From Labrys sedimenti (GTDB lineage: Bacteria > Pseudomonadota > Alphaproteobacteria > Rhizobiales > Labraceae): DNA of 64,000 nucleotides. The stretch lies in assembly GCF_034424805.1 (NCBI RefSeq), contig NZ_JAXOUF010000019.1:35355-99354 (forward strand). The letters are read 5' to 3'. A model generated the notes under the pieces. That model saw only the letters and a list, made by a program, of their open reading frames with translations, had not been told where the DNA came from and searched no databases. Every line of letters starts with the position of its first letter. Positions within the stretch are counted from its first letter, which is position 1. A program made the translations under genes and the position numbers. Below, piece by piece: positions 14,809 to 23,103 of the stretch.

Positions 14809-16128
14809 TCAGCGGCGTGCCGCTCCGCCGGCTGGAAAGGATGGGTCCTTGCGGACGCCATGGAGCAATTCAACCGCGGCATTGAGCTGCATATCCTCCT
14901 TCTCGTCGTCGGGAACATAGGCAGACGAGCCGCCCTGCTCGGTATCGCCTTGGTTATCGAGATGACCCTTGAGGCCGGCTTCGCCGCCAACGGCATCCTG
15001 CTTGTTCGGATTGGCTGGAAGGGTCTGCTTCACCACGATTTCCGGATCGATGCCCTTGGCCTGGATGGATCGGCCCGACGGCGTGTAGTAGCGGGCAGTC
15101 GTCAGGACCAGGGCGCCGTTGTCGCCAAGCGGAAAGACGGTCTGAACCGATCCCTTGCCGAAGGAGCGCGTGCCCAAAATCGTCGCGCGGCGATGGTCCT
15201 GCCATGCGCCTGCCACGATCTCGGCAGCGGAGGCCGAACCTCCATTGACGAGCACGATGATGGGCTTGGTATGGACGAGCCCGCCTCCCGTCGCGCTATA
15301 GCGCAGAGAATCGTCGGGACCTCGTCCGCGCGTGGAGACGATTTCGCCCCGCCCGATCAGGGCACCCGCCACCTCGACGGCCTGGCTTAGCAGGCCGCCA
15401 GGATTGTTGCGCAGGTCGATGACGAAACCGGCAAGGTTGCGGCCTCCCTTGTCCACCCCAGCCTCCATCATGGCCTTGAGGAAGTCGTCGAACGTATTCC
15501 CGCTGAATTGGGCAATACGGATATAGGCGATGTCGCCGCCGATCTTCCTGGCGCGCACGGAAGACAGCTTGATGGTATCGCGGACAAGCTTGACGTCCAC
15601 GGGCTGTGCATCGCCCCCACGGCGCACCGTGAGCGTGACCGTGCTGTTCTCCGGCCCCCGCATCTTCCGGCTGGCTTGCTGCAGGGGCATGCCCTGCGTG
15701 GACTTGCCGTCGATGGCCGTGATCATGTCGCCGGACAGAAGGCCAGCCTTTGCTGCAGGCGTGTCGTCGATGGCGGAAACGACCTTGAGCCGATCACCCT
15801 CCAGGGTTACCTCGAGGCCAATTCCCGAAAATGCTCCGGAAGTCTGGGCCTGCATGTCCTGGAAACCAGCGGCATCGACATAGCGTGAGTGCGGATCGAG
15901 GCCGGAGACCATGCCGCTGATGGCAGCGGCGACGAGCTTGGCGTCGTCGGGCTCGGTCACATAGCTGGAGCGTACCTGTTCATAGACGTCACCAAAGCGA
16001 TTGAGCTCTCGATAGGCATCGCTGGCAGAGGCGTTGGCGTGGCCGAGCAGGTCGGAATGCGTGACAGCGAATGCGGTTGCCGCGCCCATTGCGATGCCGC
16101 TCAGTAACAGGGAAACTTTGCCATACAT
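14809..16128 (-). CDS. ctpA: C-terminal processing protease, S41 family
   Basis: A 439-residue envelope serine protease. The N-terminus is a signal peptide or anchor (LLLSGIAMGAATAFAV). A PDZ domain follows (about 98-170, GIGLEVTLEGDRLKVVSAI...GDMITAIDG), then the S41 core with the Ser-Lys pair: Ser300 in GGSASAAE and Lys325 in GTRSFGKGSVQT, with Gln329. FVIDLRNNPGGLLSQAV is the usual strand-turn motif. CtpA proteins trim the C-termini of periplasmic proteins, including cell-wall hydrolases. The tail after residue 370 is longer and polar. AAGAGGT before ATG 16128 fits. Single gene. Confidence 0.94.
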   Translation of the reverse strand: MYGKVSLLLSGIAMGAATAFAVTHSDLLGHANASASDAYRELNRFGDVYEQVRSSYVTEPDDAKLVAAAISGMVSGLDPHSRYVDAAGFQDMQAQTSGAFSGIGLEVTLEGDRLKVVSAIDDTPAAKAGLLSGDMITAIDGKSTQGMPLQQASRKMRGPENSTVTLTVRRGGDAQPVDVKLVRDTIKLSSVRARKIGGDIAYIRIAQFSGNTFDDFLKAMMEAGVDKGGRNLAGFVIDLRNNPGGLLSQAVEVAGALIGRGEIVSTRGRGPDDSLRYSATGGGLVHTKPIIVLVNGGSASAAEIVAGAWQDHRRATILGTRSFGKGSVQTVFPLGDNGALVLTTARYYTPSGRSIQAKGIDPEIVVKQTLPANPNKQDAVGGEAGLKGHLDNQGDTEQGGSSAYVPDDEKEDMQLNAAVELLHGVRKDPSFPAGGAARR

Positions 16129-16276
16129 TGCACACCTCTTCCCTGAAATGCGAAGGCTACGCTTCGCAAGTAGTCGAGTGTAAACAGCGGTGCGGATGAC
16201 GTCGGCCTGCTGCGCCGGCCTATTGAGAAATCCGCGCCGCGCTTATCTCGCCGGCTCGCGGCCGAGACGCTTCGCG

Positions 16277-16576
16277 TCAGGCCGCCTTGCTCAGCATGAC
16301 CACGGTATCGGTCTCTTGCGGCAGTTGCGGCACCAGGCTGGAATGATATTCGTCGCGCCAATGGGCCAGTCTCACCAGCCGGGCCACCTCCATCTTCTGG
16401 GCGCCATCCTTGTCCGACACCATCGGCTCGACGATGTTGAGCCCCTCATCATCGACAAAGAATGTATGCTCCCCGAACAGTCGGGCGAACTGGCTGTATA
16501 CGGGATGGTTTTCGGCGACGGGTTCGGCCCTGATCTGATTCAGTGTTCGCGTGATGTGCGTGGGCGACAGCTTCAT
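16277..16576 (-). CDS. hypothetical protein
   Basis: A 99-residue soluble protein starting MKLSPTHITRTLNQI. The middle, FARLFGEHTFFVDDEGLNIVEP, looks like a compact alpha/beta domain; the rest is amphipathic. GGGAG 7-11 nt before ATG 16576 decides the start over a second ATG five codons upstream. No known family is recognised. Confidence 0.68.
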   Translation of the reverse strand: MKLSPTHITRTLNQIRAEPVAENHPVYSQFARLFGEHTFFVDDEGLNIVEPMVSDKDGAQKMEVARLVRLAHWRDEYHSSLVPQLPQETDTVVMLSKAA

Positions 16577-16872
16577 TGGAAGAACTCCCATGCTGCAGCC
16601 ACCGTAAAGGCGACCAATCGGATGTCTGCCGACGACCTGGGAAGGTCATAACGCCGTTGCCACCCTCAAGGCGCGGATCCCATTCCATGGGCCGGGACTC
16701 ACAAGCTGTCTTGCTATACTGCCATATCAATCCGACCACATTCTGGCCGCTGGAAGGCCATTGCATGAAGGAGGCTCGTCGGGTGATTTTTAGCCAGGGG
16801 ATAGACAGGATGGTCGAGGCTTGAGCTCTGCACTTCAGGGGGAGAGGGGAGGGCGAGCGGATTTCCCGGTCT
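16577..16872. other. intergenic stretch, nothing recognised
   Basis: No plausible gene, promoter motif or hairpin was found in these 296 bases. Confidence 0.4.
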
Positions 16873-17028
16873 CTAGTCGGCCTTCTTGGCGTCTCTCAGG
16901 GCCTTTTGGAGCTTGAAGGCAAGTTCAAGCAGGCGCTGGGGAATGGGTTCGCGCTCGACTCGGGCCAGAATGCGCGCCACTTCCTTGTCTGCGGATCTGG
17001 CCTTGTCGCTTTTCTGATCGTTGTCCAC
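16873..17028 (-). CDS. small helical protein with weak NepR-like pattern
   Basis: A 51-residue charged protein from GTG 17028 (VDNDQKSDKARSADKE). It ends with VEREPIPQRLLELAFKLQKAL. The EPxPxRxLxL spacing recalls NepR, the anti-sigma factor of EcfG, but the first helix is too short and the linker differs, so this is a resemblance only. The start is uncertain, since the frame is open upstream and the ribosome site is weak. The next EcfG-type motif upstream is at 17211. Confidence 0.45.
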   Translation of the reverse strand: MDNDQKSDKARSADKEVARILARVEREPIPQRLLELAFKLQKALRDAKKAD

Positions 17029-17210
17029 TGAACTGCTCGTCTCGCCGTTGGTCGGAGGCAATCTGCACGCGCCAAGGAAGATCAAGACGCATTTTCCTCG
17101 CCCGCCCGCCGACAGACTAGGAGGTTTGTGCCGGGAAGTCACTTGCAAAGGTCCTGTCCCATTTATTGCCCGCGCATGCGGCGGGGGCGGGGAATTGCTA
17201 TGGCCTTGCT

Positions 17211-17235
17211 AACCACCCTCGCACTACAATGTTCC
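17211..17235 (-). promoter_or_regulatory. EcfG-type promoter motif, toward 16873-17028
   Basis: Minus strand: GGAAC (17235-17231), 16 nt, GGTT (17214-17211). The start at 17028 is 183 nt away, so an unannotated small gene or RNA may lie between. Confidence 0.5.
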
Positions 17236-17314
17236 AGGAGAGGCGGTGTTCCAGGGGAGCAGACCGCATCAAGGGCAGACGGAAGGCAAACGCTGATGCG
17301 CCAGTGTCAGTGGC

Positions 17315-17461
17315 TCAGTCGGACGGCCCCTTAATTTTTACGCCCTGGTTTCCGATGGTAATCTGCACAGTATTCTTATTCTGCTCATGGTAGATATAGG
17401 CGCCAATGCCGGCTACCGCCACGATTGCGACAATCAGCAGTAAGAGGATGTTGCGGCTCAT
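17315..17461 (-). CDS. 48-residue single-pass membrane peptide
   Basis: MSRNILLLLIVAIVAVAGIGAYIYHEQ gives one N-terminal transmembrane helix followed by a short strand-rich tail (TVQITIGNQGVKIKGPSD). Function unknown. ATG 17461 follows GGAAGAA. The frame is open farther upstream, but this start sits 34 nt after a full-consensus EcfG-type promoter. Confidence 0.72.
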   Translation of the reverse strand: MSRNILLLLIVAIVAVAGIGAYIYHEQNKNTVQITIGNQGVKIKGPSD

Positions 17462-17494
17462 ATTTTCTTCCGATGCAGTTGACCATGAAACATC

Positions 17495-17520
17495 AACGCG
17501 TCTTCGTCCGATCCGGTTCC
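17495..17520 (-). promoter_or_regulatory. EcfG-type promoter motif, membrane peptide gene
   Basis: Minus strand: GGAAC (17520-17516), 17 nt, CGTT (17498-17495); full consensus, 34 nt before ATG 17461. Confidence 0.75.
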
Positions 17521-17581
17521 GCCGTGTTCGTGGACGGCAGGGTCGGGTAGGAAAATTGCGAGAGAAACTCGGGCGCACCAT

Positions 17582-18184
17582 TCAGTCGAGCAACTGGCGG
17601 CCGACGGCCTTGAAGGTCCTGTCCATGAGGTCACAAAGCCATGGGAGTGTATCGCGGTCCGGCGGCTTGCGGTCTGCAAGATCGATGGCGGCCAGCAGCG
17701 TTTGCTCGACCAGTCGGTCAGCAGCGGCCCTGCCGTCAAGATAGTGGCGGGCCCTGAGCCTGAGTTCGGGGAGAAGCCCCGCGATGTCGGCGCTCGGGTC
17801 CCCGTCAATGTCCTTGATGTCGTCCTGCGTCCTGCGGTGTGCCACGAACAGGGTTTCAAGCAGGGCGTGACGGCCACCCGACTTGCGAACATTGTCGACA
17901 TGCCTGAGATGGGTGGGAATGACGTCTTCGTCGTAGCTGCTGAAGAAGACGAAAGGGATGCCCAATGCGAGCAGGCGGTCAGCGATCGGAAAGACCATCT
18001 TGCCATTGATGTTGACGTCGAGAATGGCTGCGTTGGCCGAGTTCACATGGCATTGCGCAGCCTCGATCGTCGACGCCGGTCCGAGGATTACCGCCCCCTT
18101 CTCTTCGAAATAGTCAGCCAGATCGCCTGCGAGCAATATCTCGTCCTCGACGATAAGGAGACGCATGCCCTGGAGTTGCTGCAT
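17582..18184 (-). CDS. response regulator with a C-terminal sigma-region-2-like domain
   Basis: A 200-residue protein. The receiver domain (7-120) has the acidic pair in VEDE (13-14), phospho-acceptor Asp56 (AAILDVNI) and Ser83 (FFSSYD); the conserved Lys is displaced (VRKSGG, near 101). Residues 137-200 (LLPELRLRARHYLDG, then ADRLVEQTLLAAI and PWLCDLMDRTF) align without gaps with region 2 of the sigma factor at 31489 (LIPALRAFARTF, ADDLVQETLLKAL, SWLFTIMRNSY). PhyR, the general-stress anti-anti-sigma factor, has a sigma-like domain first and receiver second; here the order is reversed and region 4 is missing. A role in sigma-factor control is inferred. An alternative start is 18166 (MRLLIVEDE). 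Confidence 0.8.
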   Translation of the reverse strand: MQQLQGMRLLIVEDEILLAGDLADYFEEKGAVILGPASTIEAAQCHVNSANAAILDVNINGKMVFPIADRLLALGIPFVFFSSYDEDVIPTHLRHVDNVRKSGGRHALLETLFVAHRRTQDDIKDIDGDPSADIAGLLPELRLRARHYLDGRAAADRLVEQTLLAAIDLADRKPPDRDTLPWLCDLMDRTFKAVGRQLLD

Positions 18185-18380
18185 GAATCGTCACTCGTTT
18201 TGAGCCGGCTCGGTTGAATGCGGATGCTGTATCTTCCGTCCCGGTGAATCTTCACGCTCGAACGGATTGTCACTCCGCTTTCATCTCACCCGGCACTTCT
18301 GTGTAACGATGCAAACTTGCACATGTTCCCTGCCGCGATTGGGGCGGTTTGCGATGTCTGCGGGCCAATAGGGAAGATCG

Positions 18381-18770
18381 CTACTCCCTGGTCAGGCGCG
18401 CAAGGGTTTCGAGCAAGATCTGATGCTGAACTGGTTTGACCAGAACCGGCGCTTCGGGAACCTTCTGCCGCAAGGTCTCGGGAAGCACTTTGCCCGTGCA
18501 GAAGGCGATGGGAATGTTGCGCGCTGCGAGCAGGTCGACGACTGGCTCGCTCGTGTCCCTGCCGAGGCTGATATCCAGAACAGCCGCCGTGAGGGGTTGC
18601 AGGCTGGCGGTCTCCAAAGCGGAGGCCAGGGTCAGGCAGGGGCCGGCAACCCGGGCTCCGGCTGATACCAGCATGTCTTCGATATCGAGAGCGATGATGA
18701 TTTCGTCGTCGGCGACCAGGATCGTTTGGCCCTGGAGGATGGCGTCGGCGGGAATCTCGGTCTTGGTCAT
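18381..18770 (-). CDS. single-domain response regulator
   Basis: A 129-residue stand-alone receiver: Asp21-Asp22 (VADDEIII), phospho-acceptor Asp66 (AAVLDISLG), Thr92 (FCTGK) and Lys112 (VLVKPV). No output domain, so it should act by protein contact or as a phosphate sink. Such regulators in rhizobia often partner HWE-type kinases like the one at 21466. ATG 18770 follows GGAAGGAAA; the frame is open upstream without a site. It lies upstream of the 17582-18184 regulator gene on the same strand, with about 200 nt between. Confidence 0.88.
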   Translation of the reverse strand: MTKTEIPADAILQGQTILVADDEIIIALDIEDMLVSAGARVAGPCLTLASALETASLQPLTAAVLDISLGRDTSEPVVDLLAARNIPIAFCTGKVLPETLRQKVPEAPVLVKPVQHQILLETLARLTRE

Positions 18771-18934
18771 GGTACTTTCCTTCCGCGTGACCAGCAGGGA
18801 TTCGCTCAGATTCCTGTGCCCCGACGAAGAAGACAATTCGAAAATGGTGCAGCTGCCTGGACGGAGCGTATGAGGAATCTCCTGATGCGCCGCCGGCTTG
18901 GGGAAGCCGACGGCAGGGAAGCGAGAAGGAAAAT

Positions 18935-19372
18935 CTAGAACGTTGCCTGGCTGTGCTCGCCGCCTGGCCGGGCAATTTCACCGAGGGCGGCTCCTGCCTT
19001 GTCGGGCGCTCTGGAGCGGGCGAGATCGCTCAGAGAGACGATGCCGACCAGGCGCTTGTCGCGATTGACGACGGGAAGCCTGCGGACCTGGATCTCGCCC
19101 AGATTATCAAGAACATCTTCTATCTCCTCGTCATCGAAACAATATTTGACATCCTCTGTCATGACATCGCGAACCGGCGTATCCGCGCTTCGGCCTGCGG
19201 CGACGCCGCGCACGGCAATATCGCGATCCGTGATCATGCCCACCAGCCGGTCTTCGTGAGCAACAGGAATCATGCCGATATCGAGGCCCAGCATGAGCTG
19301 GGCTGCCTTCTGGATCGTCTCGTCCGGCGTGGCGACACAAACTTCGGCCGTCATGGCTTGCCTGATAATCAT
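18935..19372 (-). CDS. CBS-domain pair protein
   Basis: A 145-residue protein with two CBS motifs (about 7-60 and 70-125): AMTAEVCVATPDETIQKAAQLM...GMIPVAHEDRLVGMITDRDIAVRG and VMTEDVKYCFDDEEIEDVLDNLGEIQVRRLPVVNRDKRLVGIVSLSDLA. Paired CBS domains bind adenosine nucleotides and act as energy sensors; there is no attached enzyme. AAAGGAGG just before ATG 19372 sets the start. It sits 34 nt after the 19407-19673 gene on the same strand, so both probably use the promoter at 19785. Confidence 0.9.
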   Translation of the reverse strand: MIIRQAMTAEVCVATPDETIQKAAQLMLGLDIGMIPVAHEDRLVGMITDRDIAVRGVAAGRSADTPVRDVMTEDVKYCFDDEEIEDVLDNLGEIQVRRLPVVNRDKRLVGIVSLSDLARSRAPDKAGAALGEIARPGGEHSQATF

Positions 19373-19406
19373 CACATCCTCCTTTGCCTTTGAACGCCCG
19401 GCGGCG

Positions 19407-19673
19407 TCACCTCGCCTTGCCGACGGGGCTGTCGAATTCGGCGCGCTGGCGCGCAGGTTCGGATCCGCTCGCCAGGGCTTCGGTATCTTCGGGGCCTTCG
19501 AGGAATTGCACGGATATGGTGACGTCCCGGCGTTCCTTGAGATCCAGGGAGGCCGCAGCGACCGCGGTTTCGAAAGCCGCTTCCGGCAGTTCATAACCGC
19601 CGCCGCGCTTGCCGTCATGCTCGATGACCCAGCCATCGGTACTGCTCGTGATGCGATAGGATGCTTGAGGCAT
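19407..19673 (-). CDS. small hypothetical protein, DUF2188-like
   Basis: An 88-residue protein starting MPQASYRITSSTDGWVIEHDGKRGGG. The pattern of a strand with W-V-I, a basic turn, then a helix EAAFETAVAAASLDLKERRD and the strand VTISVQF recalls DUF2188, but the match is loose. ATG 19673 lies behind GGGAGA. First gene of a probable two-gene operon with the CBS protein. Confidence 0.65.
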   Translation of the reverse strand: MPQASYRITSSTDGWVIEHDGKRGGGYELPEAAFETAVAAASLDLKERRDVTISVQFLEGPEDTEALASGSEPARQRAEFDSPVGKAR

Positions 19674-19784
19674 CGTCGATCTCCCTGTCGGATCGGTTGC
19701 AAACAGGCGAGCCGCGGGCCCATCGTGTCGGTCTCGATGGCTTACGGCCCGTTGCGATGCCTGTTCGCCTACCGAACGACACCC

Positions 19785-19809
19785 GTGGAAGAGGGTTCCA
19801 ACGGCCGCG
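19785..19809 (-). promoter_or_regulatory. EcfG-type promoter motif, DUF2188-like/CBS operon
   Basis: Minus strand: GGAAC (19809-19805), 16 nt, CGTT (19788-19785), full consensus; 112 nt before ATG 19673. Confidence 0.65.
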
Positions 19810-19862
19810 AGCCATTTTTGCGGGCCGCTGGAATACCGGTGGACCTCGTGGCAGGTCTTGGC

Positions 19863-19887
19863 GGAACCTTCGGCGGTACGAATGGTT
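19863..19887 (+). promoter_or_regulatory. EcfG-type promoter motif, ROK-like gene
   Basis: GGAAC 19863-19867, 16 nt, GGTT 19884-19887, 42 nt before ATG 19930. Confidence 0.7.
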
Positions 19888-19929
19888 GTCGCCAGCAGCA
19901 GTGTTCGCAGGGGATCGGCGGGTTCGGGA

Positions 19930-21009
19930 ATGAACGAGCAGGCGGGGTGGCAATTTCTCAATCATGGTGGCGAGGTGCTGCCGTCCGTCCACGTCGACGG
20001 CTATAATATCGGCCTGCGCGACAAGGAGGGTTTTGTCGGCGACAAGGCCAATACGGGCGCCTTTCTCGAAAAGCTGGAGGAATTGCGCCTGCTCTACCGC
20101 AAGGCCGGCAACGATCCCCTGGGCGAGGAAGCCACCGAGGAAATCAAGCGCAAGCAGATCGACGAAATGTTGACCGGCGACGATCTGAACGCCGCCGCGC
20201 TGGTGCACGGCGCGCTGGAGGAGTTTGCGCGGTCTCTTTCCGGCGTCATCCGCCGTTTCCTGCGAACCGCCTCCTGGCAGCGCACCGAGCGGATCGTCAT
20301 CGGCGGAGGTTTTCGGGAAAGTCGTGTGGGACGGCTGGCGATTGCACGGACCCAGGCCCTGCTCAGCGGAGAAGGGGTCAAGGTGGAAGTGGTGCCGATC
20401 ACCCATCACCCCGACGAAGCGGGGCTGATCGGCAGCCTGCATCTGCTGCCGCCTTATGTGCTGGCCAATCACGACGGCATGCTGGCGGTGGATATCGGCG
20501 GGCGCAACATCCGCGCCGGGATCGTGTTGAGCCAGGTGGACAAGCAGGCCGATCTCGGTCGGGCCAAAGTGGAAAAGCTCGTGATCTGGCGTCATGCCGA
20601 TGACGAGCCGGCGCGGACGGCGGCGATAGGTCGCCTCGGCGAGATGCTGCAGGACCTGCGCTCGCGCGCGGAGAAGAACAAGATCAGGCTCACCCCGGTG
20701 ATCGGCGTGGGCTGTCCGGGCGCCATCAGGCCCGACGGTTCCATCGCGCGCGGAGGCCAGAACCTGCCGGGTGCCAACTGGGAAGGCGCCAATTTCAACC
20801 TGCCGGCGGCCTTGCTCAAATTCGTACCCAAGATCGGCGGGCAGGCGACCCACGTCGTTCTGCACAATGATGCGGTGGTGCAGGGCCTGTCGGAGGTGCC
20901 TCGCATGGGCGACGTCAAGCGTTGGGGCATCTTGACCATCGGCACGGGGCTGGGCAATGCGCGCTTTACCAACAGGAGGAAGGACGAGGGCAAGGCCTCA
21001 GCGCGGTGA
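19930..21009 (+). CDS. ROK-family-like protein with swapped halves
   Basis: A 359-residue protein with ROK sugar-kinase/repressor motifs in the wrong order. Residues about 115-170 carry what is normally the C-terminal half (RIVIGGGFRES and GLIGSLHLLP). The normal N-terminal phosphate loop MLAVDIGGRNIRAG appears near residue 185, followed by VIGVGCPGA, the catalytic-type HNDA with Asp, and finally ILTIGTGLGNARFTN, after which the protein ends. This is the order of a circularly permuted ROK fold. The first 110 residues (SVHVDGYNIGLRDKEGF) are family-unknown. The ROK zinc motif was not seen. Substrate unknown; enzymatic activity is inferred. ATG 19930 has only a weak ribosome site. Confidence 0.7.
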   Translation: MNEQAGWQFLNHGGEVLPSVHVDGYNIGLRDKEGFVGDKANTGAFLEKLEELRLLYRKAGNDPLGEEATEEIKRKQIDEMLTGDDLNAAALVHGALEEFARSLSGVIRRFLRTASWQRTERIVIGGGFRESRVGRLAIARTQALLSGEGVKVEVVPITHHPDEAGLIGSLHLLPPYVLANHDGMLAVDIGGRNIRAGIVLSQVDKQADLGRAKVEKLVIWRHADDEPARTAAIGRLGEMLQDLRSRAEKNKIRLTPVIGVGCPGAIRPDGSIARGGQNLPGANWEGANFNLPAALLKFVPKIGGQATHVVLHNDAVVQGLSEVPRMGDVKRWGILTIGTGLGNARFTNRRKDEGKASAR

Positions 21010-21030
21010 TGCCGGCTGGCGTCTGGCGTT

Positions 21031-21055
21031 GGAACCGAGTTGTCACCGGACCGTT
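21031..21055 (+). promoter_or_regulatory. EcfG-type promoter motif, 53-residue gene
   Basis: GGAAC 21031-21035, 16 nt, CGTT 21052-21055 (full consensus), 33 nt before ATG 21089. Confidence 0.75.
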
Positions 21056-21088
21056 CGGGAAGTCCATACCGCAACGGAGTGGAGCACG

Positions 21089-21250
21089 ATGCCCGAGAAA
21101 AAGACCAGGACGAAGGAGCCGCTGGGACGCCCGAACGACAATGGGCGGAACGAAGAGGCGGAGAAGCTCAAACATGGCGAAACGCCGAAGGATCAGACCG
21201 GTGCGCCCAAAGGCAGGAATCGCAGCAATGCCGGTGAGACCACGTCGTGA
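21089..21250 (+). CDS. 53-residue hydrophilic hypothetical protein
   Basis: MPEKKTRTKEPLGRPNDNGRN and on to the C-terminus is charged and lacks hydrophobic residues, so it is probably disordered, like many small stress-regulon proteins. GGAG before ATG 21089 and a full-consensus promoter support it. No domain. Confidence 0.65.
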   Translation: MPEKKTRTKEPLGRPNDNGRNEEAEKLKHGETPKDQTGAPKGRNRSNAGETTS

Positions 21251-21465
21251 ACAGGCCGGGCCCGGATAGGGTCCTCCCTCGCTTCGGCTGTCATACCGAT
21301 GAAGGCAGTCTCGGCCTCTGCCGATGCGGCCGGCGATTTGGCCGACCGAGTTTTGGATTGTCTTTATCCAAACGGCTTGGCTATTGTGACCGTGATATTT
21401 CTCCGCGCTTCGGGCGTACGGCGCATTTCAGGCAATAGGTCCGAGTCTTTGAAGCAATCAGGGCT

Positions 21466-23022
21466 GTGTCGGCGTTGAAAACCAAGAAGGAGCCGAGCGG
21501 TAGGCCGGCGCTCGTCTCCGGCGTGGCAGATCCGGAGCTGGATGAACAGGCGCCGCTCGCGCATCGGATGCGCCAGCAAAATGCGTTGTTCCACTTCACC
21601 GATCTTCTTTATCGCGCGCGCACTCTCGAACAAATCTACGACGCGGCCTTGGACGTCATCAGCGACATGCTGGGCTGCACGCGGGCAGCGATCCTGCGGT
21701 TCGACGGCAAGGGTGTTCTGCGTTTTGCGGCCTGGCGACGACTTACCGAACAATATCGAGCCGGCGCCGAGGGGCATTCGCCATGGCGGCCGGACGGCGA
21801 GGAACCGGCGGCGATCTATATAGGTGATATCGGCCAGGCCGATCTGCCGCCGGACCTTGCACCCCTGACCCGGCACGAGGGCATCGGCGCACTGGTCTTC
21901 ATTCCGATCATGGTCAGCCACGGCGTGGCCGGCGAGTTCGTGCTCTATTACGACACCCCCCGTCCGTTCACCGACGAGGAGCGTGAAACGATACTGATCG
22001 TTGCCCGCCAACTGGGCTTTGCGGTCGAGCGCCATCACAACGACCAGACCGCCCGCCGCCTCGCGGCGCTGGTGGAATCTTCCGGCGATGCCATCATTTC
22101 CAAGAGTCTCGAAGGAATCATCACCAGCTGGAATGCCGGTGCCGAGCAGCTTTTCGGCTATGCCGCCTCCGAGGCGATCGGCCGATCCGTGATGATGCTG
22201 ATCCCACCTGATCGGCATAATGAGGAACCGGCCATATTGGCGCGGATCCGGGCGGGTGAACGGATCGACCATTACGAGACGATCCGCCGGCGCAAGGATG
22301 GCAGCCTTGTCGATATCTCGCTGAGTGTCTCGCCGATCAAGGATGCCGAGGGCGTGATCATCGGGGCGTCCAAGATCGCGCGCGACATCACCGAGCGGCG
22401 CCGGGCCCAGGAGCAGCAGCAACTCCTCCTGCATGAGATGAACCACCGGGTGAAGAACCTGTTCGCCCTTGCTACCAGCATCGTCAATCTGAGTGTGGGT
22501 TCCGCCGACACGCCGGCGATGCTTGCCTCGATCGTCGCCGATCGCTTGGGGGCGCTGTCCAGGGCGCATGCCCTGACCCTGGCTTCCGGAACGGCCGATA
22601 GCGGCTTCAGGAAAACGGCGACGTTGCACGCGCTGATCGAGGCGATCCTGGCTCCCTATGTGGAAGGAGCACAGGGGGAGCGCAGGCGGTTTACGGTTGA
22701 AGGGCTCGACATCGAACTTGCGGAAAATGTGGTGACACCTGTTGCCCTTCTCCTGCATGAGTTCGCGACGAATGCTGCCAAATATGGCAGCTTCTCGACG
22801 TCGACAGGCCGGGTGGCGATCGAATGCCGGCGACAGGACGGTGATGCTGTGATCGTCTGGCGTGAGATCGGCGGACCAAAGGTGCAGCCATCGGATGCGG
22901 AAGGTTTCGGCAGCCATCTCGTGCGGCTGGCTGCGAGCCAATTCGGCGGATTTTCACGCCAATGGCATCCCGAGGGGCTGGTTATCGAACTGAGAATGGA
23001 TCTGAGCCGCGTCGCCGCCTGA
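21466..23022 (+). CDS. HWE-family sensor histidine kinase (GAF-PAS)
   Basis: A 518-residue cytoplasmic sensor kinase. A GAF domain (about 50-190) is followed by a PAS domain (195-310, IISKSLEGIITSWNAGAEQLFGY, with a PAC-like RDITERR end). The HWE kinase core then starts with LLHEMNHRVKNLFALATSI, where His327 is the likely phospho-site, and has the N-box HEFATNAAKYGSFS and the WxE motif in VIVWREIGG. HWE kinases are typical of rhizobia and several feed the general stress response through PhyR-like regulators. There is no transmembrane segment, so the signal is internal. It starts with GTG; no strong ribosome site was seen. Two receivers lie at 17582 and 18381. Confidence 0.93.
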   Translation: MSALKTKKEPSGRPALVSGVADPELDEQAPLAHRMRQQNALFHFTDLLYRARTLEQIYDAALDVISDMLGCTRAAILRFDGKGVLRFAAWRRLTEQYRAGAEGHSPWRPDGEEPAAIYIGDIGQADLPPDLAPLTRHEGIGALVFIPIMVSHGVAGEFVLYYDTPRPFTDEERETILIVARQLGFAVERHHNDQTARRLAALVESSGDAIISKSLEGIITSWNAGAEQLFGYAASEAIGRSVMMLIPPDRHNEEPAILARIRAGERIDHYETIRRRKDGSLVDISLSVSPIKDAEGVIIGASKIARDITERRRAQEQQQLLLHEMNHRVKNLFALATSIVNLSVGSADTPAMLASIVADRLGALSRAHALTLASGTADSGFRKTATLHALIEAILAPYVEGAQGERRRFTVEGLDIELAENVVTPVALLLHEFATNAAKYGSFSTSTGRVAIECRRQDGDAVIVWREIGGPKVQPSDAEGFGSHLVRLAASQFGGFSRQWHPEGLVIELRMDLSRVAA

Positions 23023-23045
23023 ATCCCGGCTGTGTGGCCTCTTGC

Positions 23046-23070
23046 GGAACCTAAAGCCTTCTGTTGGGTT
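23046..23070 (+). promoter_or_regulatory. EcfG-type promoter motif, PepSY gene
   Basis: GGAAC 23046-23050, 16 nt, GGTT 23067-23070, 33 nt before ATG 23104. Confidence 0.72.
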
Positions 23071-23103
23071 CTTCTTGCGCATTCGGAACATGAGGGATGC
23101 GCA

